This document shows, in pieces, positions 32,740-44,201 of a stretch of DNA of 64,000 bases (its first letter is position 1; each line of letters starts with the position of its first letter). Under the pieces are notes generated by a model. The model had not been told where the DNA came from, did not search any database, and saw only the letters and a list, made by a program, of their open reading frames with translations. This DNA is from Cynocephalus volans (taxonomy: Eukaryota > Chordata > Mammalia > Dermoptera > Cynocephalidae), in NCBI RefSeq assembly GCF_027409185.1, contig NC_084460.1, positions 145,312,569 through 145,376,568 of the forward strand, read 5' to 3'. A program made the position numbers and the translations under genes.

Positions 32740-34330
32740 CTTAATGCAAGTCCTTTTCAATCTAACAAGGTTTTTTAGAACTACATACACTCATCTAAAA
32801 GTTCATAGGAAAGAAAAATTTCCCATTTTCCCCAAGAAAAATATAAATGGTAAAATAGTCAAAAGTATATTAATTGATATTAAATTAAAATATAAAGCTA
32901 TAATAATAGAAATACTAAGATATTGGGATAAGAATAGATGAAGGGACCAGAGCAGTAGAATAGAGAGCTCAGAAATAGATTCCAGCATATGCAGTAATGT
33001 GGCATAAGACGTATATATTATTTCAATCCAGTAGAAAAAAGGATGATTGATTTAATGGAGGATGCTGTCACTGGTGGATATTTATCTAGAATTAAATCAG
33101 GTTAGGCTACTACTTCACGCCATAGATATTTTCTAGGAAATTTAGGAGACAATAACGTATTATAAGGATTAGAGAAATCCTTATCCAAAAGAAGAAAGCC
33201 AGTATAAAAGCAGCTACTATATAATTTTAATGCATAGTAGAAGAGTATCTGACAGAGTCAAAGGTCATTTAATAGATTAAGAAATACACTTTACCATATA
33301 TGTGAAAGATAGAGATTTAGGTCTATAATATAAAAATAACAATTAAAAATAGATTTCAAAGGCAATCTAAAACAATAATGAGTAAAGGTGGTAAGTAATC
33401 AAGTTTACAGAAGAATAAATCAAAATGGCTAATAAATGAAGTGAAATGATGCCCGAATTTTTATGCCATAAGTAGAGAGGGAAAGAGAGAGAGAGAGAGA
33501 CCTCTCTTATCATGTATCACATTAACAGAAATTAAAAATGAATACAAATACCCACTGCAGACTGAGGTGAGAAAAGTGGTACTCTTGTATATTACTTGTG
33601 AAGATATTCGTTGCAACAGCCTTTTTGAAAAGCCCTTTTAAATAATTCCACATATACTTTTGATCCACCATTTTCTTTTATGTATATCCTAGAAATGAAA
33701 GCACTGCTACAAAAAGATAAATATACAAAGAATATCTAATGCAGTATTGTTCCAGGTGGCAAAGACCAGACACATTCACAGTACAATGGTTGGATAAATC
33801 ACTGCACATTAATATAATGGAATAAAATTCAGCGATGATAAAAAGAATGATACCAATTAAATTGGAAATTACCATAATGTATAGTTATCTGAGAAGACTA
33901 AGACAAAGAGAAGGGTAAATTATATGATGTCATTCTTGTAAAACAAGCAATGCATTTTTAAATCTCTCTTTTACATGGAGAAAAATGTGGGTAATAGACA
34001 CTAAGTTTATAACACTGGTTTTTCTGGTATGGTAGTAGAGGTAGGAATGAGGGAAGCAGAGAAGACGGCAAGAGGAATAAATCAAAATAAGAGTTCAACA
34101 AGAAAAGCAGCATATATATGCAATTATCCCTCGTACATACCACTACGTAATATATTTGTATGCATAATATAAATCTATATACAGATATAAAGGGGTGTGT
34201 GAAAGAATGGTCTCTAACATGTTAATAGTGCAGAAAAGAAACAAGATCAATGAAACCTGTTGTTGCCTTTTTAAGGAGATGTTCTGGCAGTAAAAATTTC
34301 AGTGTAAAATTAGGGGGGATTAATCTCTAA
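32740..34330 (+). mobile_element. Probable ancient L1 remnant
   Basis: The plus strand has weak L1 ORF2-like coding (around 32,874-32,940, a block similar to LKYKAIIIEILRYWDKNR). Later segments resemble the ORF2 C-terminus (AATGGAATAAAATTCAGCGATGATAAAAAG near 33,817). It is heavily decayed and may include more than one fragment. A (GA)n run lies at 33,482-33,500. Confidence 0.55.
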
Positions 34331-34974
34331 ATGTTTGTGCCTAAATACCAGTTAAATACAGAAATAGCCATCAGAGAAATTAGCCTATTCTTTTGAATAT
34401 CATCAAATGGGGAAGACTTTTGAGCACTGAGAGTAGATGTGAGGTTTTTTTAGTACTCCAAAGTTATCTGTAATCATATATGATATAGCTTCAAATAGAA
34501 CAACAGGGCTTTTAGGAGTTTTTTGTCTGTTTGCTTTTCTTTTTTTGTAATTTCAGAAATGTTCATATTAAGTTTATTCCGGTATGCTTAATTTTTTGTC
34601 ATGCAAACATTTAGTGTTTGCATGATGGAGATTGGTTTGTTTTCATGATTTATAAATAGTCTCTAAAAGAAACCCCAAAGAAGTTTTCTCATAAATATAG
34701 TTCCTTCTAGATTACCTTGAAAAGAAAAATAAATACATCGAAGTATACATATTATTATGGTATTTCTATGTATGAAAAAACATTTTCATAATTTTATAAT
34801 CATACCTCGTGATCCTTAAGGAACAAAAAATTTTTTTACTATGAGAATATATTAGAAAGATTGAGTTTGTCTAATTTAAAACTATGAAGGCTATTTTTCT
34901 AAGAACTAAAGATCAGCATAAAGACTATGAGATGTTATTAAACTTCACTGAAAATAAATGAAGAATAAATGATT
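34331..34974. other. Non-coding sequence before unit C
   Basis: No gene recognised. Similarity to unit B begins at about 34,975 (AGAATTTTTACTTTTA, also at 49,516). Confidence 0.5.
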
Positions 34975-36177
34975 TTCAGAATTTTTACTTTTAATCGTAC
35001 ACCCGCAGAAAGCCCTAGTATGTGCAACAGGAACCAAAAAATATTAATTAAAAATTAAGAAACATAAGAGACATTTTCCCTGAATAAACTGCCCAATTTT
35101 CTCTATAAACTCAAATAACCAGATTATTGATATTCCTAATTTCAATTCTTACAATGTATAATTTACCCAAGAATTATTAAACATTGTGATTTTTTTTCAA
35201 GATTTATGTAATACACAAGGAGACAAAAGGGCTCTGTTAAAGTTGTCGTCAGTGACTTTAGCCCATATTCTTATGATTCCACGAAATTAAAGAATATTTG
35301 TTACACAGAGACACATAGATCTTAAGCCAGAATTTCCCATTCTGGAAAAATTACAACTAAGTGATATGTGAGCAGCATAGCTTATGTCTCAATTAAGAAA
35401 ATTTTTCATGACATAAAATAAATTCTGAATATGTTGAATTCTTAACATTATTACTTGCATTCTGCATTTTTCATTCGCAAATTAATCAAGGTTTATTTAA
35501 AAACTTCCCAACAATTGTGCTACCTCCACAGTAAAAATTCCAACTGAAATATACATGTTCAGATAGGCATTTGCTTTTGTCTGTACAGATTTGGGTTGCT
35601 AATTTTTTAAAAATCCTACAAGGATTTTAATTTCTGATTTAGATACTCTGTTATCTTACAGACATATTGCAAAGCTATAATGAAAATTGTGAAAACCTCT
35701 GCACTCTCACCTAGTTTCTGTGAAACACTGGGAAAGTAGAAATGTACTGTTTTTCTGGAAGAAGCATAAAAGGCACAGAAATGAAGCAGTATTGTTTGTG
35801 TACCAATTTTCCTTGGAAATGCCAAACCTTAGGGAGATAGCATGTCTTTCTTCCATTTCTAAACCCATTCTTTAAAAAACTTTGAAATACTCTTAATACT
35901 TCTAAGGAATTCCCAGTAGGATAAAGTCAAAGTTGTTCTACAGGGCATTGAGAGCTAATCATCAAGTCATCCATATGCAACTGCTTACAAAAATTAAGGC
36001 TACACATTGTGTCCTTAGGGTTCACTGTAGGGGCTTGTTTATAAAATATCACCGAACAGAGTTTAGAGTAAGCTTGTTTTTCTTCCTCTTATTTCTCTTA
36101 ATGGTTCCACAACTCAACTACCTAATTAACTTGATTTTCATTTGAAAATCCCAAAGGTACGATAGCGTTAACATGTC

Positions 36178-36540
36178 CACAGTAACATGGATGATCTTGG
36201 AGAAAATTATGTTAAGTGAAATAAGCCAGGCACCGAAAGAGAAATACATCATGTCTGCACTCATAAGTGGGAGTTAAGAAACAAAGAAAGAAAGAAAGAT
36301 CATAATAAAACATTGAACTTTCAGAAGGAGAGAACAGACCTATAGTTACCACAGATGGGAAAGAGGGAAGGGAATGGGGGACAGGAAGTAATTGGGTAAG
36401 GGACACAAAAAGTAATTACAATTTGGCATGATGGACGTGCTAATAACATTGATTTGATCATCACATACTATACACAAATACTGATACTCAATTATGTACC
36501 CCATAAATACATATAAATAAAAATAATATAAATAAATTAA
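36178..36540 (+). mobile_element. L1 3' end fragment
   Basis: The plus strand starts in the terminal ORF2 codons (AACATGGATGATCTTGGAG) and continues through AAATAAGCCAGGCACC and the L1 3' UTR to AATAAATAAACTGG-type A-rich sequence. 5'-truncated. Absent from A and B at this place. Confidence 0.8.
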
Positions 36541-38625
36541 TTAAATAAATAAACTGGAAACAACCCAAAAAATAAAAAATAAAAGGTTTAAGAGGCAATT
36601 CATTTTCCAATGTCCTTTTTGTTTGAAATAATGTGTCTTTATTGATAGAGCTATGAGGTAAAGGTCTTTGAAAGTTAGAGCAGGGACCATGCAACTGAAA
36701 TTGTAAGGCCATCAATTTCTTTGTCTTGTGGTGTCTTTACTGTTCTGATGTTCTATCAAAACTTTCTACTAAATGTTGCAACTTCATCAAGGAGGTCTTT
36801 TTAAATCTCACTTATGTCTCTGTAATAAATCACATATATATGGCACAGTCCATTAACAAAATGGACAAATAAAGCCACTTTGTTATTTTGACCATTTATA
36901 CCAGGATGTTATTTAAATATCTTTTCCTAAGTGGACACAATCTTCTGCAGCAGATCCATCTCTTAGTTTCTTTGTTTGCAAGAGTAGATTATGGTCCAAT
37001 CTATTCTCATAGGAAAAACTTTACATATGGCCTCAATGAGTAATTGACTTATTTTTATAGCTTATTTATACCTTTCTTAGAGCCATACTTGGCAGGATCT
37101 TTAAAATATTTAAGGGAATCCTTCTAATCTGTTTCTTGAGTTTCTTTTTGAGCATTTCTGTGACTGAATACTATGTAGACAAATTAATATAAATCAGGGA
37201 GTACTGGGTTGTAAGAAAAAACTTTTTAAATTTTGTTTGAATTTAGTTTGGTTCTTCTTAGGGTGTGGAAAGTCTTTCACAAGGACATGAAGTTTGTCTC
37301 ATGACCAAGGCTTAAATTCTGCTGAGGCTGCTACCCCAAGTTCAACAGAAGGTTTTATCTTAAAGGACATTTTATGTTGAGGATGTTCAGGGGGGATCCA
37401 AAAGAGTTAGTTGACTCAAAATAATAAGGTAATGAAAGGTAGAGAAAAGTAAAGGGATTAATAGGTAGTTCTGTCATATCAGTTAAATCAGTCTGAATTT
37501 TACCCATTAGTTACTCTTTAATACACTGTAAGAAATCTTGTAATTTATTTTAGAGTCATTTTGTCTTTTAGAAGAAGCCTCTTAGTATCAATCAAAATCA
37601 TTCCATTGTTTTTGAGAGGTTTTATATCCTCTGTTTGTTAAGGCACCTCTAAGATGAACTATTTTATCTAAATTCAAGGTTCTTCACAGTGGCTACTGCA
37701 ATTCCAAGTTACCTTTAGAAAAGTTCATTCATATTTACAAAAGGCACAAGATCTCAATCTGTAATTCTTCAACATATAAGCTTCTAGAGTTTTAGAAGGA
37801 GGATTTTTGAGTAGTTTAGACTTGAGGGAACCCATTCTGGTCTTTACTTTTCCTAAAACTCCCAGTAAGCTATGGGGAGTGTAGCCAAAGAAGATACTGT
37901 TCCAGAACGCAGGAAAACATGGATACTGAACTATTTTTAATACAAACGGGTGACTTACCCAAGTTTGCACAAATATAAACAAACCGAATAACACTATTGT
38001 GTATGACACATGGAGAATTTACGTACAAAGAGAGCAGAGCTCAGATCCAAGAGAAACTCACTCTAAAACTGAGCAGTCAATGAAAAGCAGTGGGTGCAAT
38101 GGGCTCTGTGGGTACCAGAACCTGTTTACACAAAGGCTTCAGGGTCCATAGGGAGAATATTCTTCAGATCCCACTTTTGACAGCAAAAATCAAAATCAAA
38201 TTACTTAGAAAAGAAATTGGAAAGTTTATTGTCCTAGAGAACAGTAAGCATAGAACACCATCTGGGAGACTTCAAACTGAAAGTGGAAAGAAGTTCAAAG
38301 GTACATTGTTACAAGATGGATTATTAAGTAGAAATGAGGAAGTTGTTTAACCATTACAATAATTGATGATTATAATGGAGGTTTCCAGTAAAAGTGATTA
38401 TCTTGTCCCAGTTTTGAAAGGTGGCTGAAGTTTTTTGATTGGAAGAGTCATTTAGAAGAAACATTCTAAGTGAAGTTTTTCTGTATTCAAAAACAAGCTA
38501 AGTTAAGGTTTACTTACATGGCCTGCCCGGTTTGGTCTTGTCAGGGAATTTTCAGACCTGGTCTCCGTTTCATTTTATTTTCACACCTCTAAGACAAAGA
38601 TTGCCTGCTTTTTAGCAAAGCATTA
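36541..38625. other. Unit C-specific block, unidentified
   Basis: About 2.1 kb that does not align with A (which has 6,930-9,130 here). No long frame or domain was found. The repeat class was not recognised, though an old LTR element is possible. Confidence 0.45.
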
Positions 38626-38814
38626 ATTTGAAAGTTGTCTCCGAAGATATTGTTCAAGAGTATGTAGAAAATTTATATAGTATTATATTTTGTATAATAC
38701 TGCATTCTGCATTCTGCAAAGCAAATAGTGAAAAAAGCAAAAGTAGGCTTCTTTATTTAAGAAAAAAAGATCATTTTAAGAGCAATTGGATGTTTCATAA
38801 TAAATAATTACCTG

Positions 38815-38960
38815 GGCCGAGCCCGTGGCGCACTCGGGAGAGTGCGGCGCTGGGAGCGCGGCGACGCTCCCGCCGCGGGTTCGGATCCTATATAGGAATG
38901 GCCAGTGCACTCACTGGCTGAGTGCCGGTCACAAAAAGACCAAAAAAAAAAAAAAAAAAG
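38815..38960 (+). mobile_element. tRNA-derived GC-rich SINE (colugo CYN-type), with 13 bp target duplication
   Basis: Starts GGCCGAGCCCGTGGCGCACT, with a tRNA-like A box, a GGGTTCGGATCC B box, a TATATAGGAATGGCCAGTGC tail domain and a terminal A-run. It is bounded by AAATAATTACCTG at 38,802-38,814 and 38,961-38,973. Units A and B have the matching sequence without it (near 9,286-9,345), so this insertion is specific to C. Confidence 0.88.
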
Positions 38961-39039
38961 AAATAATTACCTGAGTTCAATAACAGCTACACAAGAGGAA
39001 ACCGAATTATCTGAAAATACAGGGAATTCAATAAATCAC

Positions 39040-39425
39040 CTATATTAGCCCATTTCTGTTGCTTAAAACAAAATACTTGGAAATGGGTAATTTATAAAGA
39101 AAATAAAAATTTATTCCTTTCAGTTTCCGAGGCTGGGAAGTCCAAGGTCCAAGGTGAAGTTCTTGATGCTGGTGACAGTGATGGCAGGGTATCACATTGT
39201 GAAAATGGCAGAGCAGAGAGATAGACCCATCATGCTGCTCTTTTAAAGCCCTCAGAACCACACCCCTTCAAGGTTCACACCATTATTAATCCATTCACTA
39301 CTGCATGGTCCGACAATCCAATCACCTCTTCAAGTCCCCACCTTTCAATTAACACAATAGGATTTCCCCTCTCCTAACACAGTCACAGTGGGGATTAAGT
39401 TTTGGGGGACATTCAACCCAAGGCA
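39040..39425 (-). mobile_element. MaLR solo LTR (MST/MLT1-like)
   Basis: The minus strand begins TGCCTTGGGTTGAATGTCCC and ends GGGCTAATATA, with internal landmarks TTAATCCCCACTGTGACTG, AGGTGATTGGATTG and CCAGCCTCGGAAACTG. A target duplication ATCAC/ATCAT borders it. Absent from A and B at the corresponding point (about 9,365). Confidence 0.75.
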
Positions 39426-40065
39426 TCATCCAAGCAGAAAGTCACACACAACCAAAGTTCTCCCCTAAGTGGTACAACAGTGACTCTTGGGCGCCTCACA
39501 ACAAATGGAAACTGAAAGAGGCTAAACTTCAAGGCCACCCTCTGCTAAACTATATAGCAGGCCATGCTTCTTCATAAATCCTATGTTACATTAATGAAGC
39601 TCACACTCCTTGGGTGGAGAATTCAACATTATAATGAGCTACATTCACCAAAGTTCAACTCTTCAGCCCCTGAAACTTAACTGATTAGTTTTAGATGGTT
39701 TCACCCTCCAGAGATGTCTTGTTGCTTTCTGGAACAGATGTTCTGCAAAATAACTTTTAAGAGAGGTTATTGCAGCAGTAGCAGTTTAACCCTTTCTTAC
39801 TCCCTTATTTTGCCTACAAAATCAGCCATTGCAGGAGCAGGTTTCTTCGATGCTCTCAGATATTGCAAAATGTCTAGTTACTGGCCATACAATGTGGTGT
39901 TGGAGAGAAGACTCCAAAGCTAAATTTCAAGGGTCCCTGCCTACAAATTCTGTAGGAACAAATTCATTTTTATGTAGCTAGGACAAAAAGGAAAGTCAGA
40001 AATGATTCCTTTCCATTACCACAACTTAGATTCTAGACAAAGATCCTCTTTTCAGAGTCACCGTG

Positions 40066-40775
40066 ATGGGCATTATAATGCCTCCTCCCCCAACAGATGT
40101 TCCCGTTCCAGTCCCTACACCCTTGGAATGTGTGAGATTGCCTGCCAAAAAGGATTTAATAGTTCAGATACAATTAAGGTTGCTAATCAGCTGATCATAA
40201 AATAGATTTTTTAGGATTTTCTGGCGGACCAGATGTAAGCACACTGGGCCTTAAAGTGGAAGAAGGAGGCTGAAGGGTCAGGAAAAAGGAAAATGTGACC
40301 ACAAAACACAGGCACAGAGAGGTGCAACAGTGCTGGCTGTGAAGATAGACGTGCCCATAAGCCAAAGCCTGTGGGGGCCTTCTAGAAGCTGGAAAAGAAA
40401 AGAAAACAAATTCTCTCCTAGAGCCTACAGAAAGGAATGCAGTCCCACCAACACCTTGATTGTAGCCCAGTTAGATCCATGTCAGATTTCTGCACTCCAG
40501 GACTGTACCATAATATGTTTGTGTGGTTTTTTGGGTTTTTTGTTTTGTTTTGTTTTTGTTTTGTCTTTTTCGTGACAGGCACTCAGCCAGTGAGTGCACC
40601 GGCCATTCCTATATAGGATCTGAACCCGCAGTGGGAGCGTCTCCGCGCTCCCAGCACCGCACTCTCCCGAGTGCGCCACGGGCTCAGCCCTGTTTGTGTT
40701 GTTTAAACCACCAAATTTTGGTAATTTGTGACAACGGCAACAGGAAACACACTATCCCATGCCAATCTAAATTGC
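40066..40775 (+). mobile_element. MLT1-like LTR, unit C copy of 11,441-12,276
   Basis: Starts near GATGGGCATTATAATGCC and ends at CAGGAAACACACTATCC. It carries the same landmarks as the A copy (TTCTAGAAGCTGGAAAAG, CACCTTGATTGTAGCCCAGT). It lacks the short SINE and the poly(A)-ended piece of A/B and instead contains a different SINE at 40,525-40,690. Confidence 0.8.
40525..40690 (-). mobile_element. tRNA-derived GC-rich SINE (colugo CYN-type), minus strand
   Basis: The minus strand reads GGGCTGAGCCCGTGGCGCAC, the same family as 38,815, followed by the B box, the TATATAGGAATGGCC domain, ACTGGCTGAGTGCC and an A/C-rich tail. Target duplication TGTTTGTGT is at 40,516-40,524 and 40,691-40,699. It lies inside the MLT1-like LTR, at a site that is uninterrupted in A and B. 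Confidence 0.9.
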
Positions 40776-41198
40776 TGTAGAGCTAGAGCTGGAGTCTGGA
40801 GCTTAGAGACCCCTCAAGTCCATTCACAAAGCCTTCACGTGCAGGTCTATGAGCTAGGTAACCAGCAAAAAGGTCCTTGGAGCCTTGGTTGAAAAACAAA
40901 TAGTCTTTATTCAGCCCACACAACACTATGAGCCAAGCAGTCTACAGGAGAAACACAGAAACTCAACTGCTATGGGCAAAGTCCAAAGGAAAAACTGTAA
41001 CTGAGCAGCTGCCAGCGCAGTAAACATGCTTATTGCTAGCCGCTTAGAGGCCAGCGCTATTTCACAAACTGAACAACACACAATAGCTACAAAACTCAAA
41101 AGATACATTGGCGCACATGCGCACTAACTCCACCCACACACAACTTGTTTACAAGAAATGTCGAGGGAGCCTGACTAATTTATCCTATTTTCCCCACA
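40776..41198 (-). mobile_element. Solo LTR, 423 bp, with 4 bp target duplication
   Basis: The minus strand starts TGTGGGGAAAATAGGATAAA and ends AGCTCTACA, a TG/CA-bounded LTR. It has AATAAA near 40,914-40,909 on that strand. TTGC is duplicated on both sides (40,772-40,775 and 41,199-41,202). A and B have the uninterrupted CTAAATTGCCTCTCCCC. A 4 bp duplication is typical of class I (gammaretrovirus-like) ERVs. No coding region remains. Confidence 0.88.
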
Positions 41199-43280
41199 TT
41201 GCCTCTCCCCTTTCCAAATCCCCATCCTCTCTGGGGTGATGGAGGGGTGAGGGTTAAAACCCACATGTCCGATTCTTCCCGTCCATTGCCATCTTCTCAT
41301 TTTTCAAATAATCTACTCAGGACAGAATAGGTGGACTTTCCTCCCTATTGCTACATCATCAAATCCCGCTGTTAACAAAGTGGCAAATTTAAGGTCCTCT
41401 TTCCATAAACACAAAGACCAGAAGTCAGTCCCCCAAACCTAGTGGCGGATATATCACAGAGGGTCATAAATAAATTTACAAAATCTCCTCTTAAGTTTCT
41501 CTTGCTGAAAAACCAAGTACTAGCTTTTTGTCACCACAGAAGCCATGAAAAGAAACACGGTAAAACAGGAAATTAAACCGTCATCGTTTAATATTTGCAA
41601 AAATATTGTTTCCATTGATGATGAAACGACCTGTAGCTGTTTTTTTCCGGGGAATCTGTGAAGATGCAAGTCTGCTCAATATGAATCTGGCTGAGAAAAG
41701 CATATAGAACATAGTTCTCTACTCTGTAGGTCGCATCAACAATTAGTAGGGAATTTTCTTGAAATAATAAAGGTGACAGAGAAAGTTTACATATTCACAT
41801 GTAGCAATCGTTACAGCTAAGACGAATTAGAAAGGTTTAGCACTGGGTTTGACTGGGCAGAGATGAAGACAAGAACTTCTCCTGAAATTCTGCAGTAGCA
41901 GGACGATCCGCTTAGAATGGAGCCCAGGCAGCAGAAGGCGCAGCTCAGGTGCAGTGAGAGAACTGGGTTCTACGGAAACTGACAGACCAAGAAACTGTGC
42001 CTGAGGCTCGTCTGCCACTTTGGGCTTTGAGTTCTATTCAGCAAATTTCTATTTCTTCAAATAAACAGATACAGAAGTGTAGCTACACGGGGAGAATAAG
42101 TTCTAGTATTCTATAGCCGTGCTAGGTGTCTACAATTAAAAATAATTTGTTGTGTATTTTCAAATGGCTAGAAGAGAGAAATTCAACTGTTCTCATCATG
42201 AAGAATTCATAAATATTTGCAGTGATGGGTATGCTAATTAGCCTGATTTTATCATCAAAATATTACTCTGTACCCCATGAATATGTACATTATTTCATGC
42301 CAGTCAAAAAATCAAGTTTTTTAAAAAGCTGGGGATCGGAGGAATGTGTTATACACATGGAGAAATCTTTTTCTTTATTTTACACATTCACAAGGTCGTA
42401 TGCAAGAAAGCCAGGAAGCCAAAGATTAAATACACCACAAATGACCAGACAGAAAACATACATAGTTTAGATACGAAAAAAATCAACTGAAGTTATTCAA
42501 CTGAGTTGAACAACATGCCTACTATTTCAGATACTTGTCAGTTCCAGAAAAAATATATTCAGTTGGTGTATGTGCAAAAGGAACAAGTTGTTCAGCAATA
42601 TTGCCTGAAAAATGAAAAGGGAAAACTTTTGAAAGAACTCAGAAATTTTCTGATTATATTGCAGAAAAGCACGTCAAATTACTGTATGTTAATTGTTCAA
42701 TTTGTGTATCTTTTAATAAACGCAATAGAAATATATTACTCTTCAAAATTACTTGTGAACCTCATAGAAAAATTCATTTTAAATGCTTTAAGAGGATGTG
42801 TATTGTCATATTTGGTCTAACAATATTATTTTAATTTACATATTGTTTGGATAATTATACATATCTACTTAAGAGGAGGTTTAAAAATACCCTTCTCAAG
42901 AATTATTTATGTGAGCATGAATACATTTTAAGCAAAGGATTTACACATACTGAGTCTTCCTTTAAAAAAATATAAATTCAAAAGAGTTTCATAATATGTA
43001 TATCTGGAAACACAAGAGTTCTTTCATGTTACAGACATCAATGTAGTGATTTCGGTCTCTGTTTCATCCTTGAGTATGGATTTAAAACAAGTAATTGAAG
43101 TCTGTCCCTAAAGTGCTCATTAACTATTTTTATGGTGGTAACGGATATAGAAGACAAGCATATCTAGTTTAAATTTTTTATTCATTCATTTAAGAACACA
43201 TTAGACACAGGACCAGATATGATTTATTTAAACAGAGAGAATATGAAAAGAATCATGGAAGTTTTCCTGAAAAATATTTA
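41199..43280. other. Unit C sequence downstream of the OR, no gene
   Basis: Aligns with 12,290-13,880 and 20,727-21,006 of unit A. A short L1 3'-end remnant (GGGTATGCTAATTAGCCTGAT, then TACCCCATGAATATGTACAT) lies at about 42,190-42,310 and is not in A/B. No coding sequence supported. Confidence 0.55.
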
Positions 43281-44201
43281 TTACTTTATCACTTTTCTCA
43301 GTGCACCTAAAACTTCCTTGTTTCTTAGGCTGTAAATAAAGGGGTTTAGCAGGGGAATTATAATCGTGTAGAACAGTGAATACATTTTATCCTGGTATTT
43401 ATCTCGGCCCGACCCAGGACGTACATACATGAAGAAGAGCGTGCCATAGAACAAGGAGACAGAGAGCAGATGGGCACAGCATGTGGAGAAGGCTTTGCTT
43501 CTGCCTTTCTCAAACTTTTTTTTCAGGATGGCATAGAGGACACAGGTATAAGAAACTATGATGGTCATAAAAGTAAAAGTTTGTATAAAAGCAGCAAAAA
43601 TAAAAACAACTAAAGCATTAACAGATGGGTCAGTGCAAGAAATTGTAAACAGTGACAAGATTTCACAATAGAAATGATGTATTATATTATACCTACAGAA
43701 AGTCAATCTAAATAATAATCCTACATGAACAACAGGGTGTAGAAAACCAATTACATAGGACATACTTATCAAGCAAGCGCTGAGTCTGTTGGACATCACC
43801 ACTGGATAAAGTAAGGGGTTACATATGGCTACATAGCGGTCATAGGCCATCACTACCAGGAGGAAACTTTCTGTGGTTGCACTGGAACCAAAAAAATAAT
43901 ATTGGGCCATGCATTCAGAGAGGGATATCATTTGACCTTTGTTTGAGATGTTGACAAGCATCCTGGGGGTCACAGAGGATGAAGAACAAGCATCTGCAAA
44001 GGCTAAACTGCCAAGGAACCAGTACATGGGGGTGTGAAGATGGGGGTCCTTCCAGATCAGAAAAATCAGTCCAAGGTTGCCCACCATGGTGATGACATAA
44101 ATCAATAAGAACAGCAGGAATAGGGGAACCTGCAGCCCTGGACAATCTGTTAGTCCTTTTAGAACAAACTCTGTCACCATTGTCTCGTTTGTCTCTATCA
44201 T
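43281..44201 (-). CDS. Olfactory receptor family 5 (OR5H/OR5AC-like), intact, 306 aa
   Basis: Class II odorant receptor. The start is the ATG at 44,201 ([12 protein letters not shown]). The frame can be extended two codons to a GTG, which is within the splice-acceptor exon, as CTCTTCTCTCATTGCAG ends about 18 bases before the ATG. The N-terminal sequon N-E-T is present. Landmarks in order: GN in TM1, [34 protein letters not shown] after TM3, an [15 protein letters not shown] extracellular loop, [14 protein letters not shown] in TM6, and NPFIYSLRN followed by [12 protein letters not shown] at the C-terminus. No lesion seen. It is the closest relative of the A and B copies over their 3' two thirds (about 95% at DNA level by eye), yet it keeps every usual OR residue they have lost. 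Confidence 0.95.
   Translation of the reverse strand: MIETNETMVTEFVLKGLTDCPGLQVPLFLLFLLIYVITMVGNLGLIFLIWKDPHLHTPMYWFLGSLAFADACSSSSVTPRMLVNISNKGQMISLSECMAQYYFFGSSATTESFLLVVMAYDRYVAICNPLLYPVVMSNRLSACLISMSYVIGFLHPVVHVGLLFRLTFCRYNIIHHFYCEILSLFTISCTDPSVNALVVFIFAAFIQTFTFMTIIVSYTCVLYAILKKKFEKGRSKAFSTCCAHLLSVSLFYGTLFFMYVRPGSGRDKYQDKMYSLFYTIIIPLLNPFIYSLRNKEVLGALRKVIK

Noticed and set aside
38815-38890. Possible tRNA gene with A and B boxes.
   Set aside because: It is the head of a SINE with a 13 bp target duplication and a poly(A) tail.
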